The translations under genes were made by a program, and so were the position numbers. Below are positions 49,243-62,586 of a stretch of DNA of 64,000 bases, piece by piece; within the stretch, counting starts at the first letter, position 1; each line of letters opens with the position of its first letter. This DNA comes from Copromyces sp. CBS 386.78 (lineage: Eukaryota > Ascomycota > Sordariomycetes > Sordariales > Sordariaceae): NCBI GenBank assembly GCA_030685235.1, contig MU839156.1, positions 124,001 to 188,000 of the forward strand, read 5' to 3'. The notes under the pieces are model-generated. The model ran no database searches. It saw only the letters and a program-made list of their open reading frames with translations, and had not been told where the DNA came from.

Positions 49243-52200
49243 GATGGCGGGAGCGGGAGCGGGAACCAAGGGGTGAATGGGGTTTTGTTCAGGCGAGGAT
49301 GAGGTGGATTGGAGATTTTCCGTTAGTATGGATCGTCCTTCCGTCTGGCCTCGTTTCGATCCGAGTGCGTGTGCGTGGAGTGATGCGTGGGCGTGAGTGG
49401 GCGTGGACGGCGTGGATGGGCCGTGGATGGGCGGATGACAAGTCCGGGGGACGTGGACAACGGAGAGGACCCCAAGAGCGTGGACGTGGACGTGGCCGGT
49501 GGTGGACGACGAGGGTGAGGGGGGTGACACCGCTCTTTTCTCGATCAACGATGAGTCGGTCAAGAAATGATTATGACAAGGAACCGTCGCAGAAGAAGAG
49601 CAAAAAGGCACCTGGCCGAGGCTACCTGTACCTGATCCTCTTTTGTTGTTTTTGATTCCTCTTCTTGGTGATGGTCGAATTGGGTCGTTGCGCAGTCTGC
49701 CTTCTCTATTATGGGTCGTAAAGTGTGAAGAGGGAATTAAGAATGGACAGAGCGAGAAGATTCACACAACCACGACACTCGCACACTTTTGTCCAATTTT
49801 CCGGCGTAGCGTGGGAAAGGCGAACAAGGACGCCGGCGCTGGCTTGGCTGCGTTGTGTGTGGTCTGGTGGTCGTCTGGAGATGGAGACAACGCTTTGCTG
49901 GGTCGAGAAATGGCTCCGGCGAGGAGGTGGATAGAGACTAGGGAAAAAAGAGACTGGAGAAGGGAAGGGTGGCTCCAGCCCACTTCAGAGTCTGAACAGA
50001 ATCCCGGCAGCAACCAATCGAGTGATGGATGGATGCTCACGTAGGCCCAATGGTGCGCCGTCAACCCCTCGCTCACCCACCTGTTGACCAGAGAATTGAG
50101 GGCGCAACGCAACGCAAAGAGAGCGTGAGAGTTCCTTCCTCACTGGCACTCTCAACGCTGAAGAGGCGGTGAGGGTGCATATACAACCCCAGTCTACCAT
50201 CACCACGCTGATTGGACTGTCTGTCAGCCCAGCATCCAAGCCGTGGATGCGTGCATGGATCCAAGGGCCAATCAGTTCGTCCCATACCGAGCGGAAATGG
50301 CCTGCCACTCGTTGCCGGCACGGCTCCACAGACGCCATCTCCCCACTGCCTTCAAGGTTCTTCTCGGTTTCCGTCCCAGAGCTTCTTCATGTTCCAGAGA
50401 GAGTGTCCATCCTCGTCGCACTGTAGCAAGACTTGTGATAGGTAGGTACCATTTTGAGCTTCTCTCTTTTCCTCACGCCCCGCTGCTCTTTGCACAGCAC
50501 ATTGGATTCCCCTTGTCCAACATTACAATGGCCTGGAGCAACGGGGCCAATGGACAAATGGAAGATAAATTAGAGAGATGGCCATCTGTATAATCGGACC
50601 CTTTGTGGGATGGAAAAAGACGCCGTCGAGGACTTCAAAACACTGACCTCAGGGGTACAGTCCCCGGCATGTCTTCAACCTTGTTGTCGAGGCCCAGTGC
50701 CAACAAACCAAACTTGGGCCTTGACCATACATACATACCTCTCCCATCCCAACCCGGCGCTGCCCGTCTATGTACCCAAGTGGAAAGCGGAAAGCAGCTA
50801 CGGAGTTCGGAAGAGGGCGCGGAGCCTAGAGTGCCTGGAAGTGCCTGGGTAAAAACTCCAGCTTGATACGGAAGGGACGCGGCTCCTACCGGCGACGAGC
50901 TTGGTTTCAAAGGTGGGGCCATGAATCTCTGGCGATGCCTGACATGCCATCAAACAACAAATCGCCGACTCCTAGGGATCATCCCGACAGCACACGTGTG
51001 AGTCCCTAAGAATTGATGCCTCGCCTCATGCCATAATTGACTTTTTTTTGTTTCGATCCTCACAGTTCGTCATACACGCCAGCAATGGGGGAATCGAATC
51101 TTGGCCTTTCCTGAAGAGTTGAGACTTGTGGGACGTGGCCGTTCCGGCTTGCCGCTCTCAACACTCCAGCACTCCTCCTCCTCCTCCTCCTCCTCCTCCT
51201 CCCAGCAAGGATAGAAAGCGGTCTCGGTCATGATCGGAAACGTATCTCGTTCGCCACGCCGTTACAGTTTGCTTTCCACTTCACACACAAGGTGCGCATG
51301 GTGGCTGACCCTCTGTGCCTCTCTGCCCTTCCACCACCTCTCACAGTAGTCTTCTCTCTGGCATCTGTCCTGCTCCAAAACCTGCTGTTATCCGCCCTTG
51401 TCACACGCTCCGGAATTGTTCCACTTGTGTGAGCATGCCTAAGTGCCGGTGTCATCGTCATACCTTGTACGGTATTCCAGCGTGTCTCGAGTGATAGCAC
51501 CAGCTCGGGCAGGGATTCAGACATCCAGATCTGGCCAGACATTCCCAGTCCTCTTGTTATCTGTCATCCCAACCAGGCACAGAGCCCGGAGACAGTTAAC
51601 CATTTTGGGAAACGTGGTCTTCAGTCTCGAGCCTAAACCTCAAGTTGGCAGCTCTTTCTCCTCCAACGTTGATATTAAAGGTCGTGAGCAAGTTACAACT
51701 GGAGCAAACGTCGTCAATCATCTTGATCAACTCACCAACACCATCCAAGGGAAAACGATGGCAACATGTCCTGCCTCTGTCGGCAATTATGTGACGAAAG
51801 GAGGGGAGCACAGCAATGGACAGCATAGATTGACACCGTGCACCGACTCCGTCATTGCGGCGCAGTCGATGGAATGGCCAATCGATATATGAGAAAGAAA
51901 GAAAAGAGGCATGTCGTCGCTCGAGATGCTCCGGCCCCAAGTACTCGCACAGTAGCCGCTACTGGATTTTGGACGCAAACTGGCAGCCTTCTCGGTCCCG
52001 GTCGGTGGCTTGTTGCATTCGGCTCGCTGGAGATGCGATGCTAGTGGGCACAAATACCTGCCACCCATTTAACTGGTCCAGTTGTCCCTCTCTAAGCTCT
52101 TTTGAGCATGGCGCCGGTCCCTGTCAGCTAGATCAGCGAGAGCTTTCCCCACGCTAAGCTAGGGTTATCAGATCCAGTCGGTTTGTGGAGACCCCTCTAG

Positions 52201-54006
52201 CTCCTAGACCCCTGAAAAAGAGGAGCTGTTGCAACCTTTGAAAGAAGCTTAACCTGTACGTAGCGTTTGTTCCTGCTTTCGATGGCATCCTCCTTTTGTT
52301 GAAACGAAACGAAACCATCAGGCAGGAACACATCAGAGCCTCATTATGAAACTGTGAAACGGTTAGTGTAACCATTCACAACCAAGAGAAGTCTTGCATT
52401 GATTCGAGATGCCAAAAGCTGGCGTGCTAGAGCCCGATCAGGAACTCCATATGCGGCCCGTATTCTTCTCGGGATCGGCGACACTAGGACCGACTCGAAC
52501 GAGTCAAGTCTTGGTCTAGATGAGCCGGGAATTTTTTTTTCACCGTGGAATCCGTGCTCGTCCGCCTGAAAGGCCCACGATACGTTCGGATTTTGAGCCT
52601 CAAAATGCCAGTCCAAGGAGGAGAAACGAAGGGCCGCTAGCGCTCTCGCTACCGAAAACCCTGGCTGTGGCCACTGCCGAAATGTCGAGCCAGACTCAAC
52701 AAAGAAAAGCTCTGTTCGTAGCGAGAGAGAAACGAGACATGTGCCTTTGGTGCTCGGGGGTTGCTTGGGTGCGTTGATTCTCATGGAAGAAATGGGGATG
52801 GATGTTGGGCAAAAGATGGTGATCAAAGGCGTGAGGTATCGGCATTGTTGTCAACGGTGCGGAAGCAACGTAGTCGAATTTTTCGGGCAGTCTTTGCGGA
52901 GGTTCGCCGGGTTCGTCGCCGTCGTTGCCGGTACAAGTGCCGCGCATACGGACCAAGGTCCGAATGCCAGATAAGCCAGGAGGCATGGATTTATAACCGA
53001 TCATTATCTCCGAAATCCAACTCGTGGGATTGGCCGAGTCCTTTTTGGTCTTGTCTTTGCCCCTATTGAGACCCTTTACAGATTGCTCGGCAGCACGGCA
53101 GAAACAGAGAGCTTTAAGTCCCAGCTCCAGCCATCAGTCCCGGAGTCGGGGTCCGGAACGGGATGAGGATCGGAGATTTCCGCAGTCATCGAGAACACGG
53201 ACGGCATCCTGGAAGCGACTCATGATATTTTATCGCCGTCGACGTCCGCTAGAGCTGGAAGAAAATGCATAATTTTGGCGATGAAAACTCCGATGCGTTG
53301 ATTGGCATTTCGGGGAGAGATGAGAGGTGCGTTTTGAGTTCGAGTGGCGTTGGATTAGAGTTAAGAAGAGCCGCAAGGTTACCATAAATGATGGCATCCA
53401 CTTGGTGAAAGAGCTGGATCAAAGAAGAAAGTGTTTAGGGAAAAAGATCACATCAACGGTTGAGTTGTGAAGGAGGAAGGGACGCTGTCGAATTCCCAGG
53501 GAGCCTTTCGTCATGCGATGCATCGGGCAGGCAGAAGGTACGTACCTCTACACCCAGCGACAGCTGGCAAGAAAGAGCTGACACCTCACCGACACCTGGC
53601 AGGGGGCAGCCGTCCAGCTTCCATACAAGTTAAGTGTACTGTACGTGTACCGGCAATATCCATTCACTGTCGTCGGCCCAGTTCCATGCCGGGTGACTTG
53701 CCCCCCCTAACCTCCCGTCACTGAGTGATTGACAGTGGATTGTTGACCCCCCAACAATGGACCGCACGCCGCCAAACCGCCGCCGCCAAACAGCGAATGC
53801 TAAGGCCGCAAACATCGAGTCCACATTTGTAGTTGTAGAGCAGCAAGAACAATACCAAGTGTGATGAGATTCTCAACCATTGTGTCTCAACCAGCACGCT
53901 TTTCTTCTCCTTTCTGCTTATCCGATTGATGGTGGTGCGCACAAAGGGAGCGCGGTGCCGGAATCGCGCCATCTTCATTCGCAAGTTTCCCAAACAAAAG
54001 GGGAAC
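49243..54006. other. long divergent intergenic region, no gene seen
   Basis: About 4.8 kb separate the Zn2Cys6 gene (minus) from the farnesyltransferase gene (plus). The frame continuous with the Zn2Cys6 gene stays open to about 49,611 without an ATG and is probably leader. A 160-codon frame at 52,344-52,826 (minus) has no family resemblance. A CTC microsatellite is listed separately. Confidence 0.5.
51172..51201 (+). repeat. CTC trinucleotide repeat
   Basis: About ten CTC/TCC units occur in a row in non-coding DNA. Confidence 0.95.
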
Positions 54007-56013
54007 ATGGCCGCCGCCTCCAACCCGACCTCTCAAGGAGGGGCCGCTAGAACTTCATCTCAGCCAAACCTAGACGCCATCACCGACGACGACTTTGAAT
54101 ACGTCGACGAGGACTTCGGCTCCAGCTATTCCCCCGACCAAGTCCAACCACAGCCCGAACCTATGATTCCCGACCTGTTCAAGCAGCCCCCCCTGGTGAA
54201 GGATGACCTCATCACCGACACCTCCCGGCTCCAGGACCAGACGGTCGACCACTGTCTGCCCTTCCTGGCCGGTGAAGATGGGCCCCTCGAGCTGAACGAC
54301 TATGGCCTCCCCAGGCTGAACAGGGAGAAGCATGTCAAATTCCTCAAGCAGTCCCTTGGCCCGTTACCAGGTCGCTTTGTGGCAATGGATGCTAGCAGGC
54401 CATGGTTTCTGTACTGGTGTCTCTCCGGTCTCACCATGATGGGCGAGAATGTGTCTAGTTACCGGGAGAGCGTTATTGCCACCGCCCGCACCATGCAGAA
54501 TGAGTCTGGGGGGTTCGGCGGAGGCCATGGCCAGCTTTCGCACCTGGCTACTACTTATTCCGTCATCTTGGCCATCGCCCTGGTTGGAGGTGAGGACGCT
54601 TATGATGTTATCGATAGGAAGGGCATGTGGAAATGGCTTTGCACGTTGAAGCAGCCTGATGGTGGCTTTCAGGTGTGTATGGGTGGTGAGGAAGACATCA
54701 GGTACGTTGGTTTCCGGTCATGGTGTTCATCAACAAGTTGTCTGACACTACAGGGTAACTGAACAGGGGGGCATATATCGCGGCTGTTATCATCACGCTG
54801 CTTGATCTGCCTCTGGACTTGACACCAGAATCACCTGCATATGACGGTGGTCGTTCCAACCTGTTGACCGGCATAGCGGAATATGTGCGTAGCTGTAAGT
54901 GTCGCTCAAGTGGCTCATCCTCACATGAAAGCAGAAGAAACCCTGGAGAGACCGTCAGGTTAACATGAGACTAGGCCAAACCTTCGAGGGCGGGATTTCT
55001 AGTCAACCCAACAACGAGGCACATGGCGCGTATGCCTTTTGCGCTCTCGCCTGTCTCGCCCTCCTGGACAACCCTCGCCGGGTCATCCCAAGGTAAGCAA
55101 GCGTGAACATGGCCCGAGCAAGCATGAAGCAAGCACCCAGACAGGCAGACACACAGATAAGCAGACAGCTAACGAAATTCTCCTTCCCATCCACCAGCTA
55201 CCTAGACGTCCCTCGCCTCGTCTCCTGGCTGTCTTACCGGCAATACGCACCCGAGGGTGGGTTCTCGGGACGCACCAACAAATTGGTTGACGGCTGCTAC
55301 AGCCACTGGGTGGGCGGATGTTTCCCTCTTCTTGAGGCATGTCTCGGTTCCTCCGGCTCTGGTTCCAAGGAGAAGAACAGGACAGCCACCGGTCTTGCGG
55401 CGGCGCCGGAGACCCTGTACAGCAGGGAGGGCCTGATTCGGTATATCCTTACCTGTTGTCAGGATCAGACGAAGAGGGGTGGGTTGAGGGATAAGCCATA
55501 TAAGTGAGTTTTCCAGGCTTTTGCTTTGAGTTGATGAGGCTTCGCTTTGTTCTACGTTAACCCTCTTTCATTTCATCTTCCCAACACCTCACCTACTTCT
55601 TTCACCTTTTTTCACACCTCACTCCACCTCCATTTCACATCCCCCTAACTCACCTAACCCACCTCACCTTCCCTCTCCCTCCATACCCTCCACATACTAA
55701 CCGCCCTCCCTTTCCTCCCGACAGAATGTCAGACGCCTACCACACCAATTACGTCCTCTCAGGCCTATCCTCCGCTCAGCACCAATGGGACCTGGACAGC
55801 GACCCTCTCCCCCTTTCCGAGGGAGAAACCACCCCCACCATGGCCGCCCTAGGCGCCGACTCCATCTGGAACGTGTTTCCCTACATCGACGATAACGACC
55901 AGATCTACGAAGACTCGGACCGGGTGAGACCTATCCACCCGGCTTATGCGATTCCGCAGAAGAATGTGGCGGGCATTAAAGCGTATTTTCAGGGGAGGAG
56001 TGGGTTTGCTTAG
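54007..56013 (+). CDS. ram1: protein farnesyltransferase beta subunit
   Basis: This is a 511-residue protein in five exons: 54,007-54,701, 54,767-54,894, 54,975-55,092, 55,198-55,503 and 55,725-56,013. All four GT-AG introns (65, 80, 105 and 221 bp) keep frame. Repeats of the alpha-alpha barrel are plain: S-G-G-F-G-G-G-H-G-Q, Q-P-D-G-G-F-Q, C-Q-T-F-E-G-G-I-S, A-P-E-G-G-F-S-G-R-T-N-K. The zinc site is visible as D and C in V-D-G-C-Y-S-H-W and a His in A-Y-H-T-N-Y. With the alpha subunit it attaches farnesyl to CaaX-box Cys residues of Ras, a-factor-type pheromones and others. The ~45-residue acidic N-terminal extension is typical of fungi. An in-frame ATG at 53,929 would add 26 residues; I prefer 54,007 because the extra part is basic and unlike the family. 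Confidence 0.94.
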
Positions 56014-58417
56014 GGTGCGGACGGAGTGAATAGGTCGAGTAGGAGGAGGGAGGTAGGGAGGAAGAGAGGGGCAAAGAGAAATAAGAGAGTGAGGCTTAGG
56101 TGGGGTTCCGTGGGTGGCCTTGGGTAAGGTGAATGAGTTATGCGGAAATATGACAAGAATATAGCAAGAGGTATTGAGGGCAGCGAGTGATTGACGATGA
56201 GGATATATATCGGGAATGGTGAGAAGGGAGTTATGCTTGCATGAAACAGCGGAAATGATGGATGCCTTCAAGGCAGCTCCTACACTTTGCATATGTTTCT
56301 TTGCATCGTCTTAGCTAACCTGGTATGTTCAGTTTGATGAACATTCGATTGGGTTGCGATGAAGATAGTGTAAAGGAACAACCAGCATGTACGACAGAGC
56401 AAAGATGAGGAGGCAAGGCTAATTGTACCCTGAGCGTAATCAGTTTCTTTTGGAACATTTACCTGTACAAAAAAAAAAAGCAAGCCCAGACCTTCAAAAT
56501 CTTGTTCGTCATCGTCATTCGTAAAGTAACTTCGCGTCAAGTCTGAGTTTTTGGCCAACGATATGATGTGGTGCTGCCTCTAACCACTTTCCTGTTCCAC
56601 TCAATCACACTCCACTCTCCTATTACCGGCCATTAAGCGTACGTACATCAGACATTGCTGACATTTACAGTCTAATTTCTTATTGTATACATCACATCGC
56701 ATGGATCCAGGTTTGAGATAAATGAGAGCGTCATTAGACATCGGAGCCAAGCCTTTCTCAATGCTTTCCTACTGCCGATTGGCCGATTAAACATTGAGCA
56801 ATGGGGGTTAGGTAAGCCGAGGCAAGATGGAATAAGGAGTCGAAAGAAACATAGTGTACCTACGAAGAGGCACAGCACGGAAAATGACGGCAGGAATAGC
56901 CGGCTCGACAGCTGGACGTTGCGAGAATGAAGCTTGCAGCAACCCAACGTCTTCCTCTTGACTCTTTACCCATTTCCAAATGCGATTACTCCTCATTCCG
57001 TCAACAAAGAGCGGCTCTCGGAAAGTCTTCCGCCACCAGAATCACTGGATTCTGCGGGTTTGTCTTGGAAAGGTGCAGTCAACCTATCAGACCGTGGGCG
57101 TGGGGACAAAGGCAATCAATCACTGAGGCAAAGCGAAGCGTTCCGCTGCACTTCCACCTCGTGGTTAGGCACCCATCCGTTCCGGAACAAAGCGAGAAGT
57201 GAAGTGGATGCAGGATACGGCATGTTGAAGGAAAATATAGCCTGGCTTGAGACTTGGGCAAAGTGTATTTGAATGAACCTGAAGTGCATAAAACAATCTG
57301 TGATTGACTGTCGATATCCGTCGCTACCCATCCTTCCCATCCTTCCGAGCACGCCACCGTCGATCAACTCGTGCACATATGGAACGAAGAAAATGTCAAG
57401 CTAGGCGTGGATGCAAGTATGCGTACCGAGAGGCCGTGAGCGTACAACACTGTGGCAACATGGCAGTCCACGTACCATAACAAACCTCAAGGCCATGGAC
57501 GATATCCATGCGGGGAAGTTTGTGAGCCTAGACAAGAGAAATAGGCAGGCTGTTTGTTGCCTTTCTCCCATCACGAACCCTTGGACGGGCGTCATGCTGC
57601 CGGACAGAACGTCCGAGGAACCAGATGGATTTGGAGCAGGTCAACCACCGAAGCCTCAACTTATCAGAGCGATAATGCCTTGTATACATGGCGTTGCTTG
57701 CCATATACCCCCTAGTAGTGCCCGAGTACCGTATCACCCTCCCAGATTGCCGGTGAGTGGTTCAGATGGGCACGGGCCTCGAATCAGCACCACAAAGACG
57801 ATGGCAGAGTGGGGGGTAATGATTAAGAAGAAATCATCACGCCCTCCATCCACGGTCCACTGGCATGGCAATGGGTAGAAAAGCGAACAAGTCATGGAAG
57901 GCTGCAGAACAGCTGCTACAACTTGTTCATGCGTGGTTCATGCCCTGTCGTGTAATCTCACCTGTATTACCGGAATGTGAGCAACGTGGTACGTGGCAAG
58001 CAAGCAACGGATGATACTCATCTGAAAGGCTAAGAGTAACAACCCAAGTGGTTGGTAGCGCGGGAGAGCTGTGAGAGTTGTGAAGGCTGAGGCGGCAGTC
58101 CAAAGTCCAGGCCAAGCCCAGCAGCCGGCATGATGAAATATCGCGATGGTGATTTCTCCAACCCCAAGTATCTTTGCCCGTCTTGTGTCTTGGCCATGGG
58201 CGAGGTGTCTTTCTCCGGAAAAAATTCAAAGGTTTCGACGGGATGAGGCCCGTTACGGCGGCCTGGTGGCGCAGTCGATGGCTGGAGAAGAGGCTGGGAA
58301 ACAAACTAAGCATGTCGAGGTTGAAGGTACGTGGAGACCATGGAATCGAAGCATGACGTTGCCATGGAATGAATTCATCAACAAGCTCAGCTATGCCGTA
58401 CCGTGCCGAGCGTACCT
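56014..58417. other. intergenic, no gene seen
   Basis: This is the farnesyltransferase 3' flank and unassigned DNA. A 155-codon open frame at 57,411-57,878 has an odd composition and no recognisable domain, so it is not called. Confidence 0.5.
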
Positions 58418-58842
58418 ATCCCCTTAGCCGTGAAATTGTATCATTTCTTGGCAGTGCTACCCTCTACCTGCAGTACTTGGTGGCCTTCCAAAGATTCGCC
58501 AAACGCGCGCAAAAACTAACCAAGCCCAGGTGTCTGCGTGGCCAAGAAGTACCAGTGGATAAAAATAACGCCAACCGATTGGTCAAAAACGGCCTTGGCA
58601 AAAAATGATACAGTTTCCCGGCTAAAGACATGTCTTTAGCCGTGAAATTGTATCATTTTTGCCAAGACAATCCGTGTGATCAACCGATTGGTCACATTTT
58701 ATCCACCTGTACATCTTGGCTACGCAGATACCTGAGACTGGGCGGTTTTTGCGTGTTCTTGGCGAATCTTTAGGTGGTCAACAAGTACTGAAAGTAGAGA
58801 AATGTCTTGGCAAAAATGATACGGTTTCCCAGCTAAAGGGAT
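58418..58842. mobile_element. inverted double MITE / foldback element
   Basis: The outer ends are inverted copies that read ATCCCYTTAGCYGKGAAA and continue through GTATCATT. The centre (58,594-58,666) is a near-perfect palindrome with 36-37-bp arms around gaca/tgtc, built from the same terminal sequence. The two halves align with each other over their whole ~210 bp at roughly 70% by eye. So the structure is either two copies of a ~205-bp MITE joined head to head or one long foldback element. No target duplication was clear and there is no coding potential. Confidence 0.85.
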
Positions 58843-60902
58843 GGATAAGGCGAGACGATGGCATTAGGGGTGATCTGATTGGTCCTAGTCTGTCGTGCTG
58901 AACTGCTCACCACAGCTCGGGTTCAAAGCAAGTGAGCCCGAGATTGTCTGTCAACGGGACCGATGAGGGGAATATCTGCTGCTTCTTTATCCAAGTGCTT
59001 TTGAGTTTTCCAGACACCTCATCTTGATGGTAGGCATTGGTGAGCAGATGCCATGTTAGAGTGTTGCAAGCCTCAATCAAAGCCCCTCGATATCCAGCAA
59101 GTTGTTCTAGAAGAGTTCCATTCCTGGGGGGGGTGTTCAGCTCAAAATGCCCCTCGCTTCCCCTCCATCACAACGGATCCACATGTTACATAGCGAAAAC
59201 CCAGGAGCATTGACCATCAGCCACCATCTGCACTATCGTCCGCTCTTGCCTTGTGATTTGTGTCAAGCGAAATAACCTTGCCATGTGAAACAGACCGTGT
59301 CAAAATTAAGTGACAGAGTCCTGAGGGCAGGCGCGATATGGTCATCACTGAACCCATCACCGAGTCCATTGATCAGGACCGGTTTTTAGGCTGCCACCTC
59401 TAGTAGGTAGAGTCCCGCATGGATTCCGAGCAACTCGTCCCTTCGTCTCTCTGTCATCTCCTCAAAACAACCAACACCAGAACAACACGCCCCCGTTACT
59501 GCCATATGGTCACTTCTTGTCCCGGCAATGGAAGGTATACACGGGTGAATCCTGAAAGATGGCAGCCGAATCACCATGCTCACAACGAAAGGAGCCCTGG
59601 GCAAAGCAATGGGCAAGCAGGCAGACGGCAAGTCAAGATTGACACTTGCAACATCCATGATGGCTCGGCTTGCCTTTTGGGTCTCCTCCTTCCTTGTCCT
59701 CTCTCTCTCTCCCCGGCCCTGTCAACACCAAACTCGACCAACGGCAGCGACTATCGCCATCGTGACTGGCTCCCCGCCCGCGCTCGTCCTTCTCCTTCCT
59801 TGCACGCCGGCCTGTGAATGGCACGGCAGTGCTGGCTCCGTCCACTGCTCCGTCGAGGTCCCGCCCGTCTCTTCCGGCTCGGTTGACTCCCTTGAAACGC
59901 CTTTGTACCCGTACATCCGTGAGGAGCATGGAAGGGGCCTGTCACTGCCTGTTCTTCACCTCTGGCTCTTGTCACGCAACTCCAGCAGTGCCCGCAGCAC
60001 GTCTTCCATGATTTCTGCACCAGTCCATTCTGGCTCGTCGATTTACTTAATATCCAGCAGCATTGCCAACTCATCATTGCATGCGTCTTAAGGCCTTCTT
60101 GTGCCTAGCTGCCTGGCGGCCTTGCGGCCTCGCCATCACCTCGGCCATTCAGCGTCTTCGCTCTCGCCTGGGGCCAGACGCACCCGCACCCAGGACATGC
60201 AAGGGTTCGCCGGCCCAGCCACTGTTCATGCACCTCATCCCTCATTCACCGACTTCGTGGTCGGCCAAAGAGCCAGTCATTTTGATATGGCTCGATTTGT
60301 GAAGCTACACAGACCTGTGTACCGGCCCTTTCCATGGCCATGACCGCAATTTCTCACCACTACGACATCCTGACGAATCCAATTTGCTGACCAACTAGAC
60401 GAAAGCTAAGAGAGAAACAAACACCGAACGAGCGGTCCGGTGGTCCATGGTCCATTGACTCCATGGGCCCCGACGGAAAGCACCTAGCAACACCACCGGC
60501 TGTTGTCGTCTTTTCGGAAACCTCGATCCCGCGGTTTTGATACGCCATCCGTCCATCCTTTTTCCTCTGTGCTGACCAGCTCCCAAGATGGGTCTCTCTC
60601 TCCTCCTCACTCTCGCTGCCTGCCGAACCAAGGTATGGAATGGAATCCGCCGAATCGCCCGTGGCCCACTAATGTCCAGCGCCAATGATCTCCATTTCAC
60701 CTCTCCATGTCAACTTCTCCCGTCCTTCCTTGCCCGCTTGGCTATTCATTCCCCCCCGGCTCCAAACCCAAACCCAACCCCGTTCCTGGCTGGTTCATGC
60801 AGCGTACAACGATCCGCCGAATTTGGATGCTATTTTACCTTCTGCCGTTGATCTCTACGGTAGCATAGCAAGTGGAGATGCACCTCTACTGAAAAAAAAG
60901 GT
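58843..60902. other. intergenic, no gene seen
   Basis: This region has several short overlapping frames on both strands at 59.4-60.9 kb. One at 59.6-60.1 kb has a hydrophobic stretch but lacks a convincing gene model. Confidence 0.45.
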
Positions 60903-60911
60903 ACCGTCAAG

Positions 60912-61440
60912 GAGGCGGGCTAGCCACAGACTACCCCCCTTCCCTATAACCAGACTACCTAACCTCTTCGAGCAGAGATTTCACATAAAATCGATAAATC
61001 CCATATTTCGTGACTTTTCAGCCGCCAAGCTTCCCAACACCACCACCACCCTCCATAGCACCCCCGCCTACTTGCAACTATAGAGCCTCCTACAGCCGCG
61101 CCAGCCGCACTCCTAGACGATAACCCTACTTATACTCAAAATACCCTTCTCGCTAACGAACATATACGTAATATCCTCATCGCCGCCAACGAGACCGTTG
61201 ACCGTAAATACGTTCAACCATCAACAGAGTTCGCATATCAGGTACGGCTAAGGAGGTCTGCATTACAAAGCCCTGTTTTGGCGGGGATTTTCGCTATGAA
61301 GTTGGAATGACGGGGACGCTTCCCTCAGCGGCACGCACAGAAATATTTGATGTGCCAGCTCCCTTGCCCTGTACTGCTACCCAAACAGGTTAGGTAGTCT
61401 GGTTATAGGGGAAGGGGGTAGTCTGTGGCTAGCCCGCCTC
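60912..61440. mobile_element. 529-bp Mutator-like MITE, 9-bp TSD
   Basis: Terminal inverted repeats of about 53 bp start GAGGCGGGCTAGCCACAG at both ends and differ by one shifted C in a C-run. The flanks are identical 9-bp direct repeats, accgtcaag, at 60,903-60,911 and 61,441-61,449. Long inverted repeats with 9-bp duplications are the mark of Mutator-like elements. The interior has stops in all frames and no transposase motif, so it must be moved in trans. Nearly intact ends and a perfect duplication point to fairly recent insertion. Confidence 0.93.
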
Positions 61441-61449
61441 ACCGTCAAG

Positions 61450-62586
61450 GCCTTGTGCGGTCCGTCTGTCGATAGTGTCCGATAGCACAAAACTCCAGAG
61501 GATACTTACTTGCTGGATTGTATGCCATGGTCCAGGCTGCATGAGTGGTTCAAAGAGCCACCAGTCAGATGGATCTTGCCAGGCTTGCTCTTCTTCGTCA
61601 ATTGCTCTTCGTTTCCCCCGAGTTGCGAGCCGGGCACATCCTTTCTTCTGGCACCCCTCGGCTTCACCAAAATGCCACATCTGAATCTTGACTGGTTGCC
61701 GGCAAAAGACCGCTTGCTGCCGAATTTTTTGCATCTTGCTTCGATTTCTCGACTGAAGCATCAGACTGGCCCTCGGGCATCCCATATCGCCACCTTCCTA
61801 TGCCCAACTCTGCATACCCAAAACGCCTCGCGAGCCTATCTCATCCGCCCAGCGATGGGACACGATCCAGGCGTCCCAGGGCGGCGAGAGAGGCCGAAGA
61901 ACATGTGGAGGCCAACCCAGTCGTTGAGCCAGGTGCCGGAAAAGGAAAAGAAAATATCACACAAATGGTGTCGGGCTCCATCCATGCCCATTCCAATCCC
62001 AGACCGGCTCGACTTATCAAAGCAGATCTTCCCCCCTCCAGGCATGTCAATGCATACCCCATGGGTGGTGTATGTGAGGTGTGGAGTTGGCCCGGTCTCC
62101 GGCTCTATCAACTGGCAACGACAATGCCAGCGCATCAAGATGGGTCACACTTTGAGCCGCATCTCGACGGTCGAACATTGCATCTGACGAACACTTTCTC
62201 CTCCTGTCCGTTTGGCTTTCCCTCATGTCGTCTCTTTGGCGTTTGAATTCATACATTTTTGCCTCCCCTCTTGCCCCGCACGAAGCTGCTCCTTCACTGC
62301 AATATGTAAAGCACACATGTCTCGCCGTTGACTGCTCATCATAGCTGATGCAGCTTCGTCGTCCAAACCTGCCTGCTTCTGGCACTGCCTCGCACCTCCT
62401 CTTGCCTTTTAGTTAGGCTCAACTGCATAACATCCTCGGATATCGGACATCTGCCCGCGGCATCCTCACCTTCTTCTTTTTCACCATCGTCACCTCCACT
62501 GTTTTGTAGGATTTCATACATTCTGCCGTTTCACATCTGTCTCGCTTCTCCTGGAATACCCTTTTCCACAGGCAAAAACCGTCACA
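61450..62586. other. intergenic, no gene seen
   Basis: A 225-codon open frame at 61,510-62,187 has no family resemblance and no better support than its counterparts in other frames. The right end should hold the promoter of the dsRBD gene. Confidence 0.45.

Noticed and set aside
52344..52826. 160-codon minus-strand frame in the long intergenic region
   Set aside because: No domain or splice support and mixed composition; kept out for lack of evidence.
57411..57878. 155-codon plus-strand frame
   Set aside because: It has a poor start, odd composition and no recognisable fold; not distinguishable from chance.
59576..60091. Possible secreted protein with hydrophobic N-terminal stretch
   Set aside because: Equally long frames exist on both strands here, there is no Cys pattern or cleavage context I trust, and the tail is low in complexity.
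61510..62187. 225-codon frame next to the Mutator-like MITE
   Set aside because: No family resemblance; the competing frames are of similar quality and no splice structure supports it.
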